Assembly: GCF_002871945.2 (NCBI RefSeq) | Contig: NZ_CP126963.1 | Coordinates: forward strand, 1,674,001 to 1,738,000 | Direction: 5' to 3' | Source of the DNA: Gleimia hominis | GTDB lineage: Bacteria > Actinomycetota > Actinomycetes > Actinomycetales > Actinomycetaceae | DNA length: 64,000 nt | Part shown: piece after piece, positions 33,656 to 41,378 of the stretch | Layout of the letters: the number at the start of each line of letters is the position of its first letter | Position numbering within the stretch: position 1 is the stretch's first letter | Made by a program: the position numbers and the translations under genes | Notes under the pieces: model-generated | What the model saw: only the letters and a program-made list of their open reading frames with translations | Told to the model about the DNA's origin: nothing | The model's database searches: none

Positions 33656-34852
33656 CTACTTGTCGAACGTGGTGGCGCCTTCAACGCGGGCAACGTCGTG
33701 CCACTGCCCATCCGCCGCAGAAGCCACCGTGGCCTCGTCCACTTCCGCAGCCGACCACCCGTCCGCTGCAGAGGGAGCTACCTGCTCGCCGGTCAGCACC
33801 GACTCAATGAACTGCTTGGCTTCCACCACTTTCATGTCGTCAAAGCCCATGGAGGTACCCGCCCCGGGTTGGAACCGCAAGAACTCGGGGAAGTCCCCAC
33901 CGGCCATGGCCCGCACGTACCCCTGTTGGAATCCGTTGTCTTTGCCAATACAAACTTGCAGGTCGTTGAGGTGTTCGAAGTTCCAGCGCAGGGACCCATC
34001 CGTACCGTAAACCTCAATCACGTATTCCGCCCGCGGCCCAACTGCAACGCGGGAAGATTCAAGCGTGCCCACGACCCCGTTGTCTAAGCGCATCATGATG
34101 GCCACGTAGTCTTCGTTCTGCACCGGCCCCACTTCGTCACCAACTTCGTAACCGCCGTGGCCCACACCCATCTTGGTTGGAATCGGCCGTTCCTTAATGA
34201 ACGTGTCCGTCAGCGCCGACACCGAGGCGATTCGCCCCACCAGGTACTGCACCAGGTCCGCGCCGTGGCTCATCAGATCGCCCACCACGCCAGCGCCCGC
34301 GCGTTCACGCGAATAACGCCACGTCAAAGGCCCTTCTGGAGCGGATGCGTAATCGGCAATCAACCAGCAACGCACGTTCGTTACCCGCCCAATCTTGCCG
34401 TCACGGATGAGTTTTCGAGCCAGTTCAATCGCTGGCGTGTGCCGGTAGTTAAACCCAACCGACGTCGCCACCCCCGCTTTCGCCGCGGCCTGCGCGATCT
34501 CTTTGGATTCCTGCGCGCTCACCCCCATGGGTTTTTCAATCCAAAACGGCTTCCCAGCCTGCGCGGCTGCCAGCGCGATTTCGTGGTGCAGATAGTTTGG
34601 TGCGCAGATAGAAACTACGTCCACCTGCGGATCCTCAATTACTTCGTGGTAATCCGCAGTAGCCCGCTCGAAGCCGAGCACTTCCGTAGCCCATTTTTGG
34701 TTCTCTTCTAAAATATCCGCGCACGCCACCAAGCGGATGTCGACGTTTAGTTCCGGGAATTTTTCCGCTAACGCGCGGTAAGAACGAGTGTGCAAGCGAC
34801 CCATCCACCCTAAAGAGATGACACCTACACCCAGTGTTTTCTTTTCCTTCAT
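33656..34852 (-). CDS. Gfo/Idh/MocA-family oxidoreductase
   Basis: This 398-residue NAD(P)-dependent dehydrogenase has a Rossmann motif altered to VGVISLGWMGRLHTRSY (residues 8-24; GxISLGxMG instead of GxGxxG). It also has PFWIEKPMGVS (about residues 99-109) with the family Lys, and the C-terminal domain GVVGDLMSHGADLVQYLVGRI (about residues 195-215) with the catalytic Asp/His. Its overall layout matches the 10606-11787 protein more than iolG. It is the first gene of an operon with a sugar porter, under the LacI-type palindrome at 35014-35027. Likely role: oxidation of the compound imported by its partner, possibly scyllo-inositol. Substrate unproven. Confidence 0.78.
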   Translation of the reverse strand: MKEKKTLGVGVISLGWMGRLHTRSYRALAEKFPELNVDIRLVACADILEENQKWATEVLGFERATADYHEVIEDPQVDVVSICAPNYLHHEIALAAAQAGKPFWIEKPMGVSAQESKEIAQAAAKAGVATSVGFNYRHTPAIELARKLIRDGKIGRVTNVRCWLIADYASAPEGPLTWRYSRERAGAGVVGDLMSHGADLVQYLVGRIASVSALTDTFIKERPIPTKMGVGHGGYEVGDEVGPVQNEDYVAIMMRLDNGVVGTLESSRVAVGPRAEYVIEVYGTDGSLRWNFEHLNDLQVCIGKDNGFQQGYVRAMAGGDFPEFLRFQPGAGTSMGFDDMKVVEAKQFIESVLTGEQVAPSAADGWSAAEVDEATVASAADGQWHDVARVEGATTFDK

Positions 34853-35013
34853 AGTTTGCTCCCTCGCATGCTATTAGGGCAGTGAGGCGTATTTTAAGCC
34901 TACGTTTGCAGCTTCCGCGCCCACGCGGTGGTCTTTCACCGCATCAACTGCCGACACTCTTGTACTCTAAAAGCAAATGTTTGCACTTGCAAGGCATTTG
35001 ACCCTACAAATCA

Positions 35014-35027
35014 TTAGCGCGCGCCAA
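35014..35027. promoter_or_regulatory. LacI-type operator TTAGCGCGCGCCAA
   Basis: Exact reverse complement of the site at 16899-16912. It lies in the 331-base divergent spacer (34853-35183) between the dehydrogenase-transporter operon and the GntR gene. Two other symmetric elements are in the same spacer: TTTGCACTTGCAA at about 34980-34992, and the perfect inverted repeat TCGTGCAG/CTGCACGA at 35102-35120. Confidence 0.65.
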
Positions 35028-35101
35028 CTAAGATGGCACAGGAGTGACTTTGTCCGTTCCCATAAACGTATTAACCTGACATATTATTGACTATCGAGAT
35101 G

Positions 35102-35120
35102 TCGTGCAGCTGCTGCACGA
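35102..35120. promoter_or_regulatory. Perfect inverted repeat upstream of the GntR gene
   Basis: TCGTGCAG (35102-35109), spacer CTG, CTGCACGA (35113-35120). It is 64 bases upstream of the regulator start, so it may be an operator or a leader hairpin. It does not resemble the TTGT-N4-ACAA or CG-palindrome sites. Confidence 0.45.
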
Positions 35121-35183
35121 ACCCGGCACGTGCAAGGATTTGGACAACGACCTATGAGTAGGCGCAGTAAACAGGTGAAAACT

Positions 35184-35927
35184 ATGAATCAGCCCTTTGA
35201 GGTACAGGTGACAATAGATCGCAACGGTGCGAAGCCTCTTTACCAGCAAATCGCAGAACCGCTTGAACAAGCAATTGTTAGCGGTATTGTTCCCCCTGGC
35301 GAACTGGTTGAAGACGAGATCTCAATGGCGAAACGTCTGGACGTATCGCGCCCCACCGCACGGCGGGCGTTGCAAGAGCTGGTGAATCGCGGGCTATTAA
35401 CCCGCCGCCGCGGCGTGGGTACCCGGGTGACCCCTTCGCAAGTGCATCGCCCGCTGGCCCTGTCGTCTTTGAACGCAGACCTCATTAAAGCCGGGTTTAC
35501 CCCCACCACGAAGGTCCTCAGCTACGAGATTATTGAGGCCAGCGCGGACGAAGCCCAGATGCTTGGGCTTTCTGAAGGCGATGGGGTGCTGAAAATATCG
35601 CGCTTGCGCAGCGTGGATGGACAGCCTCTGGCGATACTGACGAACCACATGCCACTAGAGTTAGCGCCCGAATGGTCTCAGCTGCAAGAAACCGGCCTGT
35701 ACGATTCGTTCGAACAAAAAGGCATCCACATTGCCTCTGCCACGCAGGTAGTGGGTGCACGCGCGGCCACTGCAGAAGAATCCAAGATCCTGGGCGACGA
35801 GCCGAAAGCGGCATTGCTAACCATGGAACGCACTGCCTATACCGCGGAAGGCCGGGTAGTTGAGGTGGGTCGCCACGTGTACCGCCCATCCCTGTACTCA
35901 TTCCGCTTTACACTGTTTGCACAGTGA
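35184..35927 (+). CDS. GntR-family (HutC-type) regulator, probable IolR
   Basis: This 247-residue regulator has an N-terminal winged helix (AKPLYQQIAEPLEQAIVSGIVPPGELVEDEISMAKRLDVSRPTARRALQELVNRGLL, about residues 13-68) and a UTRA effector domain (HRPLALSSLNADLIKAG through RHVYRPSLYSFRF). ATG 35184 is preferred because AGGTGA lies just upstream and the protein then has normal family length; earlier ATGs (35130, 35154) would add a basic leader. It sits between two inositol operons. In Corynebacterium the inositol repressor IolR is also GntR-type (established knowledge), so this protein is the likely binder of the TTGT-N4-ACAA sites. It is transcribed toward the transaldolase-iolG-iolE operon. 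Confidence 0.85.
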   Translation: MNQPFEVQVTIDRNGAKPLYQQIAEPLEQAIVSGIVPPGELVEDEISMAKRLDVSRPTARRALQELVNRGLLTRRRGVGTRVTPSQVHRPLALSSLNADLIKAGFTPTTKVLSYEIIEASADEAQMLGLSEGDGVLKISRLRSVDGQPLAILTNHMPLELAPEWSQLQETGLYDSFEQKGIHIASATQVVGARAATAEESKILGDEPKAALLTMERTAYTAEGRVVEVGRHVYRPSLYSFRFTLFAQ

Positions 35928-35944
35928 CACACCCCGCCCCACAC

Positions 35945-35990
35945 TTTGTTATGACAATCGCTTGACAAGCCGGTGACAACTGTCATTAAA
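35945..35990 (+). promoter_or_regulatory. Promoter and IolR-type operator of the transaldolase-iolG-iolE operon
   Basis: TTTGTTATGACAAT (35945-35958) resembles the iolC palindrome. TTGACA (35962-35967) with CATTAA (35984-35989) forms a -35/-10 pair at 16-base spacing. TGACAACTGTCA (35974-35985) adds an inverted repeat inside the spacer. The gene start is at 36069. Confidence 0.6.
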
Positions 35991-36068
35991 TGAGTATGTA
36001 CACACAAGCGCCAACGGCGGGCAAAGTGGCCTGCCACGCGCCAAGAAAGCAAACAAAGGAGATGCTCG

Positions 36069-37151
36069 ATGGCACAGATCAAGCCCACCCCCGGCCCACT
36101 GCGTGACGCGGTTGAAGCCACGCCCACGGCCCTGTGGAATGACTCGTCTGATCTGAACGAACTGAAACAATCAATTTCTTACGGCGGTGTGGGCGCCACC
36201 TGCAACCCCGTCATTGCTTACACCACGATCTCAAAATATCCAGAGATCTGGACCGATCGGATCCGCAAGATTGCCGCAGACAACCCCACGTGGGGCGAGT
36301 CCGAGATTGGTTGGCGGGCAGTAAAAGACATGTCAATTGAAGCGGCCAAGCTGCTGGAACCGGCGTTCAAAGAAACGAATGGGCGCGACGGCCGCCTATC
36401 GGTACAGACCGACCCGCGTTTCCATCGGGATGCGAAAAAGCTCGCTGACCAGGCGGAAGAGTTCCACAAGATGGCGGACAACATTGTGGTGAAGATTCCC
36501 GCCACTAAGACGGGGTTAGAAGCGATTGAAGACGCCACCTACCGGGGCGTGTCCGTTAACGTGACGGTTTCGTTCACCGTTGCACAGGCTGTGAAAGCCG
36601 CCGAGGCGATTGAACGGGGCCTAAAGAAACGTGATGCCGAGGGTTTGGAAACTAAGAACATGGGGCCCGTGGTGACGATCATGGTGGGTCGCCTCGATGA
36701 CTGGTTGAAGGACTGCGTCAAGCGCGAGGGCATTTTTATTGATCCTTCCGCTTTAGAATGGGCTGGTATTGCAGCGTTCAAGCACGCGTACAAGATCTTC
36801 AAAGAACGTGGTTTCCGCGCCCGCCTGCTTGCCGCTGCATTCCGCAACGTGTTGCAGTGGAGCGAGTTCCAAGGTGGTGACGTGGTGGTTTCCCCACCGT
36901 TCAAGTGGCAGAAGCTGATTAACGATTCGGATTACAAGTTTGAGGGTCCGCGCATGGACATTCCGGTCGATGAGTACTACCTGGAGCAGTTGCGGCGAAT
37001 CCCGGAGTTCATCCGCAGTTATGAGGAAGATGGTATGACGCCGGAAGAGTTTGAGGACTTCGGGGCCACCCGCAAGACCCTGCGCCAGTTCTTGAATGCG
37101 GACTCAGATTTGGACGCGCTGGTACGAGACGTGATTGTTCCCGCGCCTTAA
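36069..37151 (+). CDS. Transaldolase-family protein in the inositol operon
   Basis: This 360-residue protein is of the transaldolase family. The Schiff-base lysine is in NIVVKIPATKTG (Lys142), preceded by RLSVQTDPRFHRDA and followed by GVSVNVTVSFTVAQAVKAAEA, all usual transaldolase landmarks. The C-terminal part (FKWQKLINDSDYKFEGPRMD) is less familiar. An AAGGAG precedes ATG 36069. It is the first gene of the operon with iolG and iolE, under an IolR-type site, which is not part of the classical inositol route. It may recycle C3 units from a sugar phosphate, act in a variant ring-cleavage product pathway, or supply the pentose pathway. The function here is unknown. Confidence 0.78.
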   Translation: MAQIKPTPGPLRDAVEATPTALWNDSSDLNELKQSISYGGVGATCNPVIAYTTISKYPEIWTDRIRKIAADNPTWGESEIGWRAVKDMSIEAAKLLEPAFKETNGRDGRLSVQTDPRFHRDAKKLADQAEEFHKMADNIVVKIPATKTGLEAIEDATYRGVSVNVTVSFTVAQAVKAAEAIERGLKKRDAEGLETKNMGPVVTIMVGRLDDWLKDCVKREGIFIDPSALEWAGIAAFKHAYKIFKERGFRARLLAAAFRNVLQWSEFQGGDVVVSPPFKWQKLINDSDYKFEGPRMDIPVDEYYLEQLRRIPEFIRSYEEDGMTPEEFEDFGATRKTLRQFLNADSDLDALVRDVIVPAP

Positions 37152-37277
37152 ACCCAGCAAACGCAGCTGTCGAACGCTACGCAGCTACCTGAATACACAC
37201 TTAGCTAACTGAGAAGCCAAGTACTTGTGAAAACCAGCAGGTAATGCGGATGCTAAAGCCAGGTGGTCGGTGCGGTG

Positions 37278-37298
37278 GGTGGGGTGGCTAGCCCCACC
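37278..37298 (+). other. GC-rich hairpin after the transaldolase gene
   Basis: GGTGGGG (37278-37284) pairs with CCCCACC (37292-37298) in the 245-base spacer before iolG. No T-run follows, so it may be an mRNA-processing or attenuating element rather than a terminator. The rest of the spacer shows nothing recognisable. Confidence 0.35.
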
Positions 37299-37396
37299 TG
37301 CCGTGCCAAAACCTCATAATACGGATTCGAATATCGCTTAATATTCACCCCAACAACATCTAATATTTACCCTAATCGCACTCAAAGGAGAGCTTA

Positions 37397-38383
37397 ATGA
37401 TTCGCTTTGGAATTATCGGGGCCGGCCGCATCGCGAAGGTGCATGCCCGGTCGACTAGTCAGCACCCGCACGCGCAGCTGGTGGCCATTTCAGATCCGGT
37501 TGAGGAGGCCCGCGAAGCCCTTGCGCAAGAATACGGTGTGAAAGCCGTAGCCGACGCAGCGGACATTTTTAACGACCCCGAGATAGACGCGGTTATAGTC
37601 TGCTCCCCCACTCCTTTGCACATTGAGCACATTGTGGCGGGGGTGAAAGCTGGTAAAGCGGTGTTGTGTGAGAAGCCGATTGCGATGGAAGTGGAAGCTG
37701 CGGAAGGTATCCGCGCTCAGCTAGAGGGCGAGGATGCGCGGGTTATGCTGGGCTTCAACCGCCGGTTCGACCCGAATTTCGCGAAGATTCACACCGTTGC
37801 ACAGGCGGGGGAACTGGGCCCGGTTGAGCAGGTGACCATTATTTCGCGCGACCCCGCAGCACCGTCGAAAGATTACATTAAGGTTTCCGGCGGGATTTTC
37901 AAAGACATGACAATCCACGATTTCGACATGGCCCGCTTCTTCCTAGGGGACATTGCTACGGTGTCTGCAACCGGGCAGAACCTGGAAGAGGACCTGAAGG
38001 ACACCGGTGATTTTGACGCCGCCGTTATTGTTCTTACCAATAGGGATGGGAAGGTGGCGACCATTATTAACAACCGGCACTGCGCCACGGGTTACGACCA
38101 GCGGCTTGAGGTGTCCGGCCCGGAAGGCTCGGCGTTCGCAGAGAACGTGCGGCCCACCACGGTGCGCGTGTCTAAGCGGGAGCATTCTGACGCGTTGGAC
38201 CCGTACTTGGATTTCTTCTTAGAACGCTACGAAGCTGCGTACTACAACGAGTTGGATGCGTTTATTGAGGCAGTTAACGGCCAGCGCGACTTCACCCCTG
38301 GGATCGAGGATGGAATCGTCGCCCTAAAGATCGCCCAGGCGGCGGACGAGTCCGCGCGGTCAGGCAAGGTTGTCGAACTGTAA
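37397..38383 (+). CDS. iolG: myo-Inositol 2-dehydrogenase
   Basis: This 328-residue NAD-dependent dehydrogenase oxidises myo-inositol to scyllo-inosose, the first step of the pathway. It has Rossmann FGIIGAGRIAKVHARS (residues 4-19), AVLCEKPIAMEVE (about residues 93-105) with the catalytic Lys, GFNRRFDPNF (about residue 123), and GGIFKDMTIHDFDMARFFLG (about residues 163-182) with the catalytic Asp and His. These match the IolG subgroup well. AAAGGAGAG precedes the ATG. It is coded just before iolE, which uses its product, supporting the assignment over the other three dehydrogenases of the family in this window. Confidence 0.9.
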   Translation: MIRFGIIGAGRIAKVHARSTSQHPHAQLVAISDPVEEAREALAQEYGVKAVADAADIFNDPEIDAVIVCSPTPLHIEHIVAGVKAGKAVLCEKPIAMEVEAAEGIRAQLEGEDARVMLGFNRRFDPNFAKIHTVAQAGELGPVEQVTIISRDPAAPSKDYIKVSGGIFKDMTIHDFDMARFFLGDIATVSATGQNLEEDLKDTGDFDAAVIVLTNRDGKVATIINNRHCATGYDQRLEVSGPEGSAFAENVRPTTVRVSKREHSDALDPYLDFFLERYEAAYYNELDAFIEAVNGQRDFTPGIEDGIVALKIAQAADESARSGKVVEL

Positions 38384-38433
38384 ATAGCAGAGCACCCACA
38401 CTCGTGCTTGTGGGAAACATGAAGAGTTACCTG

Positions 38434-38454
38434 GTGAGGACCACATGTCCTCAC
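38434..38454 (+). promoter_or_regulatory. Perfect hairpin in the iolG-iolE spacer
   Basis: GTGAGGAC (38434-38441) pairs with GTCCTCAC (38447-38454) over loop CACAT. It ends 25 bases before the iolE start. A weaker stem, CCCACA/TGTGGG, lies at about 38394-38413. They may mark an RNA-processing or stabilising site between two cistrons. No T-run follows. Confidence 0.45.
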
Positions 38455-38479
38455 GAATAAAAATCGTAAGGAGAACAAA

Positions 38480-39340
38480 ATGAAGATTGCTGGAGCACCT
38501 ATTTCTTGGGGCGTATGTGAGGTTCCCGGTTGGGGGTACCAGATGTCCCCAGACCGCGTACTGACGGAAATGAAAGAAATGGGGTTGACGGCCACGGAGT
38601 TTGGCCCTCAGGGATGGTTGCCGCTAGAACCTCAGGCGCGTGCAGAAGTGGTGAATAAGTACGGACTGAAACCGGTGGGTGCGTTTTTCTTAGCGGTAAT
38701 GCACGACCCGGATTTTGACCCGATTCCGATGGTGAAAAAAGAGTTGGAGGCGTTCAAAGTGGCCGGTGGTGAGTATTTGATTCTCGCTGCCGATTCTGGG
38801 CAGGAAGGCTACGACAACCGCCCCGTGCTAGATGAAAAGGGGTGGCAGACTCTGTTCACGAACCTTTCTCGCATCACGGATGTGTGTAAGGAAGCGGGGG
38901 TGACCGCGTGCATTCACCCGCACTGGGGCACGATGGTGCAGAACGTGGATGAGGTAGAGAAGGTGCTGGATAACTCCAAGGTGGGGTTGTGCTTGGACAC
39001 CGGACACTTGGCAGCCGGTGGTGCGGACGTGGTGGCGCTCGCGCAAAAGTACGCGGACCGTGTGGACATTGTGCACGCAAAAGATGTGCACAAAGAGATG
39101 ACGGATAAGTTACTGCCCGGGGAACTCACGTGGTCGCAAGGCGTTAAAGACGGTATGTTCGCCCCGATTGGCGATGGGGATATCGACTTCAAAGCCGTCG
39201 TTGAGGCACTTAACAAAGCCGGGTTTGACGGGTACTACGTGCTGGAACAAGACATCATGATTGATGAGGAACCCCCGGCGGACGGAGGTCCGAAGAAGAG
39301 CGCGGAGAAGTCATTTAAGGCCCTGCAGGCACTGGCGTAA
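38480..39340 (+). CDS. iolE: myo-Inosose-2 dehydratase
   Basis: This 286-residue xylose-isomerase-like TIM barrel protein dehydrates scyllo-inosose to the trihydroxycyclohexane-dione. The IolE N-terminus is typical (IAGAPISWGVCEVPGWGYQMSPDRVL, residues 3-28). It is followed by ATEFGPQGWLP (about residue 38), GVTACIHPHWGTMVQ (about residue 148), VGLCLDTGHLAAGGAD (about residue 170), VDIVHAKDV (about residue 195) and GYYVLEQDIM near the end, which supply the metal ligands. AAGGAG precedes the ATG. It is the last gene of the operon, followed by a terminator. Confidence 0.95.
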   Translation: MKIAGAPISWGVCEVPGWGYQMSPDRVLTEMKEMGLTATEFGPQGWLPLEPQARAEVVNKYGLKPVGAFFLAVMHDPDFDPIPMVKKELEAFKVAGGEYLILAADSGQEGYDNRPVLDEKGWQTLFTNLSRITDVCKEAGVTACIHPHWGTMVQNVDEVEKVLDNSKVGLCLDTGHLAAGGADVVALAQKYADRVDIVHAKDVHKEMTDKLLPGELTWSQGVKDGMFAPIGDGDIDFKAVVEALNKAGFDGYYVLEQDIMIDEEPPADGGPKKSAEKSFKALQALA

Positions 39341-39363
39341 CAGCGCGGGCTGCCTTAGAACTG

Positions 39364-39412
39364 CCCTCTGCCCACTGGATTAAACCCCATATTCCAGTGG
39401 GTAGAGGGTTTC
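39364..39412 (+). terminator. Terminator of the transaldolase-iolG-iolE operon
   Basis: A 16-base stem: CCCTCTGCCCACTGGA (39364-39379) with TCCAGTGGGTAGAGGG (39393-39408, one G-T pair), followed by TTTCTG. It starts 23 bases after the iolE stop. Confidence 0.8.
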
Positions 39413-39480
39413 TGCGTAAACCCGGGGTGGGGGTTTCTGCGTAAACCCGGGTGGGGATCTGCGCGCAAGCCGGGGTGGGA
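39408..39480. repeat. Three tandem ~24-bp repeats after the operon terminator
   Basis: Units 39408-39432, 39433-39456 and 39457-39480 share a TCTGCGxxxAxxCCGGGGTGGG pattern (third copy most diverged). The first unit begins at the terminator's 3' arm, so the array looks like repeated duplication of the sequence trailing the terminator. Confidence 0.7.
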
Positions 39481-39562
39481 GATTCCTTGGGGCCTAGGGT
39501 TAGTGATTCGGGTTGCTGTTAACATCTAAGAAGAAAATGCTCAGTGGATCCAAGGGGAAGTA

Positions 39563-40369
39563 ATGTTACGACATCCGCGTCGGCGTACTGCACGTAAAAA
39601 TACTGAATCAATGGGCTCGCTGGCTCGCACGGCGGTGGCGGTATCGGCAGCCGCGTTCCTCTCTTTGGGTCTGGCGGCGTGCTCTAGCAGCACTGCCCCG
39701 CAATCTGAGGCGCCGTCAACTGCTTCCGCGAGCGCGTCGGCGACCGCGCCGGCATCCCCACAGCCTCAATACAAGTTGAACGACCTGACCGGGGCGCAGA
39801 TCGACCAGAAACTCGCGGGCATCTCCGTTGGGGGGTACCCGCTGCACGTAGATCAGGATAGTGCCTCGTTAACGGAATCGATTAAGAGCGAAACGGATTC
39901 TGGGCAGTCGTACTACCTGCGGGACGTGAGCGTGGACCCGGATAACTGCGCGCCGGACACGGAACGCTGGCTCGATATTGACTTCACAAACACGATTACG
40001 CTAGCGGCTTCCGCGGCAACGGATGACAACTCGATTATCGTGTCCGTGTTCCGTTTCGACAACGGCGGGTTAGACAAGGCCGCTAAGAAGTATGAGGACG
40101 TGTCTAAACAGTGCCCCACGAAGACCGTGAACAAACCGGGTACACCCCCAACTAAAGTTAGTACAAAGGTGACGGACGTGGACCTGCCCGGCACGGAACC
40201 TGCCTTCGGGGTAGAAAAATCCGTGGAAGGCACGTTCAGTGGGCAGAATGAAAAAGCGGTGCACGCTGTGGTGGGCAACGCGTTCCTCACCGTCAGTTCC
40301 GGTTCGGATAACGCTACCATCGACGGGCTCACGGAAGTGGCCGAACAGGTCCTCAAGAACTTCCAGTAG
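39563..40369 (+). CDS. Secreted lipoprotein of unknown function
   Basis: This 268-residue protein has a basic N-terminus, a hydrophobic signal segment and lipobox SLGLAAC (Cys about residue 42), so it should be lipid-anchored outside the cytoplasmic membrane. A Ser/Ala/Thr/Pro-rich linker (about residues 44-72) leads to a globular domain with three further Cys-containing stretches (PDNCAPDTERW, KQCPTKT). The domain recalls actinobacterial lipoproteins of the LpqN/DUF3558 kind only in general; I assign no family. AAGGGGAAG precedes ATG 39563; an internal ATG at 39611 would also leave a signal peptide. It is an isolated gene between the inositol and phosphonate clusters. Confidence 0.7.
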   Translation: MLRHPRRRTARKNTESMGSLARTAVAVSAAAFLSLGLAACSSSTAPQSEAPSTASASASATAPASPQPQYKLNDLTGAQIDQKLAGISVGGYPLHVDQDSASLTESIKSETDSGQSYYLRDVSVDPDNCAPDTERWLDIDFTNTITLAASAATDDNSIIVSVFRFDNGGLDKAAKKYEDVSKQCPTKTVNKPGTPPTKVSTKVTDVDLPGTEPAFGVEKSVEGTFSGQNEKAVHAVVGNAFLTVSSGSDNATIDGLTEVAEQVLKNFQ

Positions 40370-40423
40370 CGTTGGGGCCGGCAGCAGTTCGAAACCTAGG
40401 TGATGCGGACAGCTAGTTCGGGG

Positions 40424-41209
40424 CTACCTTTGGTCCGCCACCAGCCCGGGAAGCTGCGCCATGTTGTCGATGACAGCGTCCGCTCCCGCTTGCACGAACA
40501 CGGAACGCACCTGCTGACGCGCGGCTTCCTGCTCGGTTTCACTCAGCGCGTTGAAGTCAGTTGCCGACAGCGCCATCGCGGAACTTCCCTCAACTACTCC
40601 TACGGTGAACACCCCCGCGTTCTTGCCCTCTTGAATGTCCGACACCGTGTCCCCCACCTTGACTACGCGGCGCACATCCTGGCAGTGCAGTGCCTCCAGG
40701 TTCCGGAACACCATGTACGGGTACGGGCGGCCAAAACCGTTTGTAGAATCAGCGGAGAACCAGCAGTCCGGCTCGTATCCCAACTCCGCGGCTTTTGGCG
40801 CCACCACGTGCATCATCTGATCCGTGTACCCCGTGGTGGAACCGATTTTCACACCCATGTCCCGCAAGCTAGCTACCGCGTCTAACACGTGCGGCTTCGG
40901 GGCCGCGAACTGCTCCAAAATCGCGAACAGGTTCGGTTCAAATCTCGCGTAAACCGCGTCCACGTCCGCCTCACTCGCGGCGCTCCCATGCGTTTGCTGC
41001 CACGCGTTTGCGATCCCCTCCATTTTCAGCATGGTAGCCACGTGGTCGCGTTTACTCATCCCCATGGGTTCACGCGTTTGCGCTACCGTGGGTTCCACCC
41101 CGAACTCTTTGAACGCGTCCATAAACGCTTGCACGGGCGCAAAACACCCGTAGTCCACCGTCGTGCCCGCCCAGTCGAACACCACTGCGTCAAACCGTTT
41201 ACTAGCCAT
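40424..41209 (-). CDS. phnX: Phosphonoacetaldehyde hydrolase (phosphonatase)
   Basis: This 261-residue HAD-superfamily enzyme cleaves the C-P bond of phosphonoacetaldehyde to acetaldehyde and phosphate. It has the PhnX signature FDWAGTTVDYGCFAP (about residues 11-25, nucleophile Asp), the cap domain with PMGMSKRDHV (about residues 48-57) holding the Schiff-base Lys, GSTTGYTDQMM (HAD motif II) and VKVGDTVSDIQEGKNAG (motif IV). ATG 41209 is chosen over the TTG just before it because GGGAG is at better spacing. It is the last gene of the 2-aminoethylphosphonate operon, separated from phnW by a 166-base spacer with tandem repeats. Confidence 0.93.
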   Translation of the reverse strand: MASKRFDAVVFDWAGTTVDYGCFAPVQAFMDAFKEFGVEPTVAQTREPMGMSKRDHVATMLKMEGIANAWQQTHGSAASEADVDAVYARFEPNLFAILEQFAAPKPHVLDAVASLRDMGVKIGSTTGYTDQMMHVVAPKAAELGYEPDCWFSADSTNGFGRPYPYMVFRNLEALHCQDVRRVVKVGDTVSDIQEGKNAGVFTVGVVEGSSAMALSATDFNALSETEQEAARQQVRSVFVQAGADAVIDNMAQLPGLVADQR

Positions 41210-41246
41210 CAAAACTCCCTCACTTTTCTAGTTCTATTTTCTTTCT

Positions 41247-41297
41247 CGCCTGAGGTTCTTGCACGCCTGAGGTTCTTGTCCGCCCGAGGTCCTTGCC
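41247..41297. repeat. Three tandem 17-bp repeats in the phnW-phnX spacer
   Basis: Units 41247-41263, 41264-41280 and 41281-41297 share CGCCTGAGGTTCTTG (third with two changes). Degenerate copies continue to about 41340 (for example CACCTAAGGCTCTTGCT). It lies inside a catabolic operon, upstream of the phnX ribosome site. The period is not a multiple of three-codon coding, as no frame is open here. Confidence 0.75.
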
Positions 41298-41378
41298 CAG
41301 CTTCGGTGAATTCTTCCCCACCTAAGGCTCTTGCTGAACCTCGCTAAATCCCTGTGCTCCGCAGGTGCCTGGCCCAGG

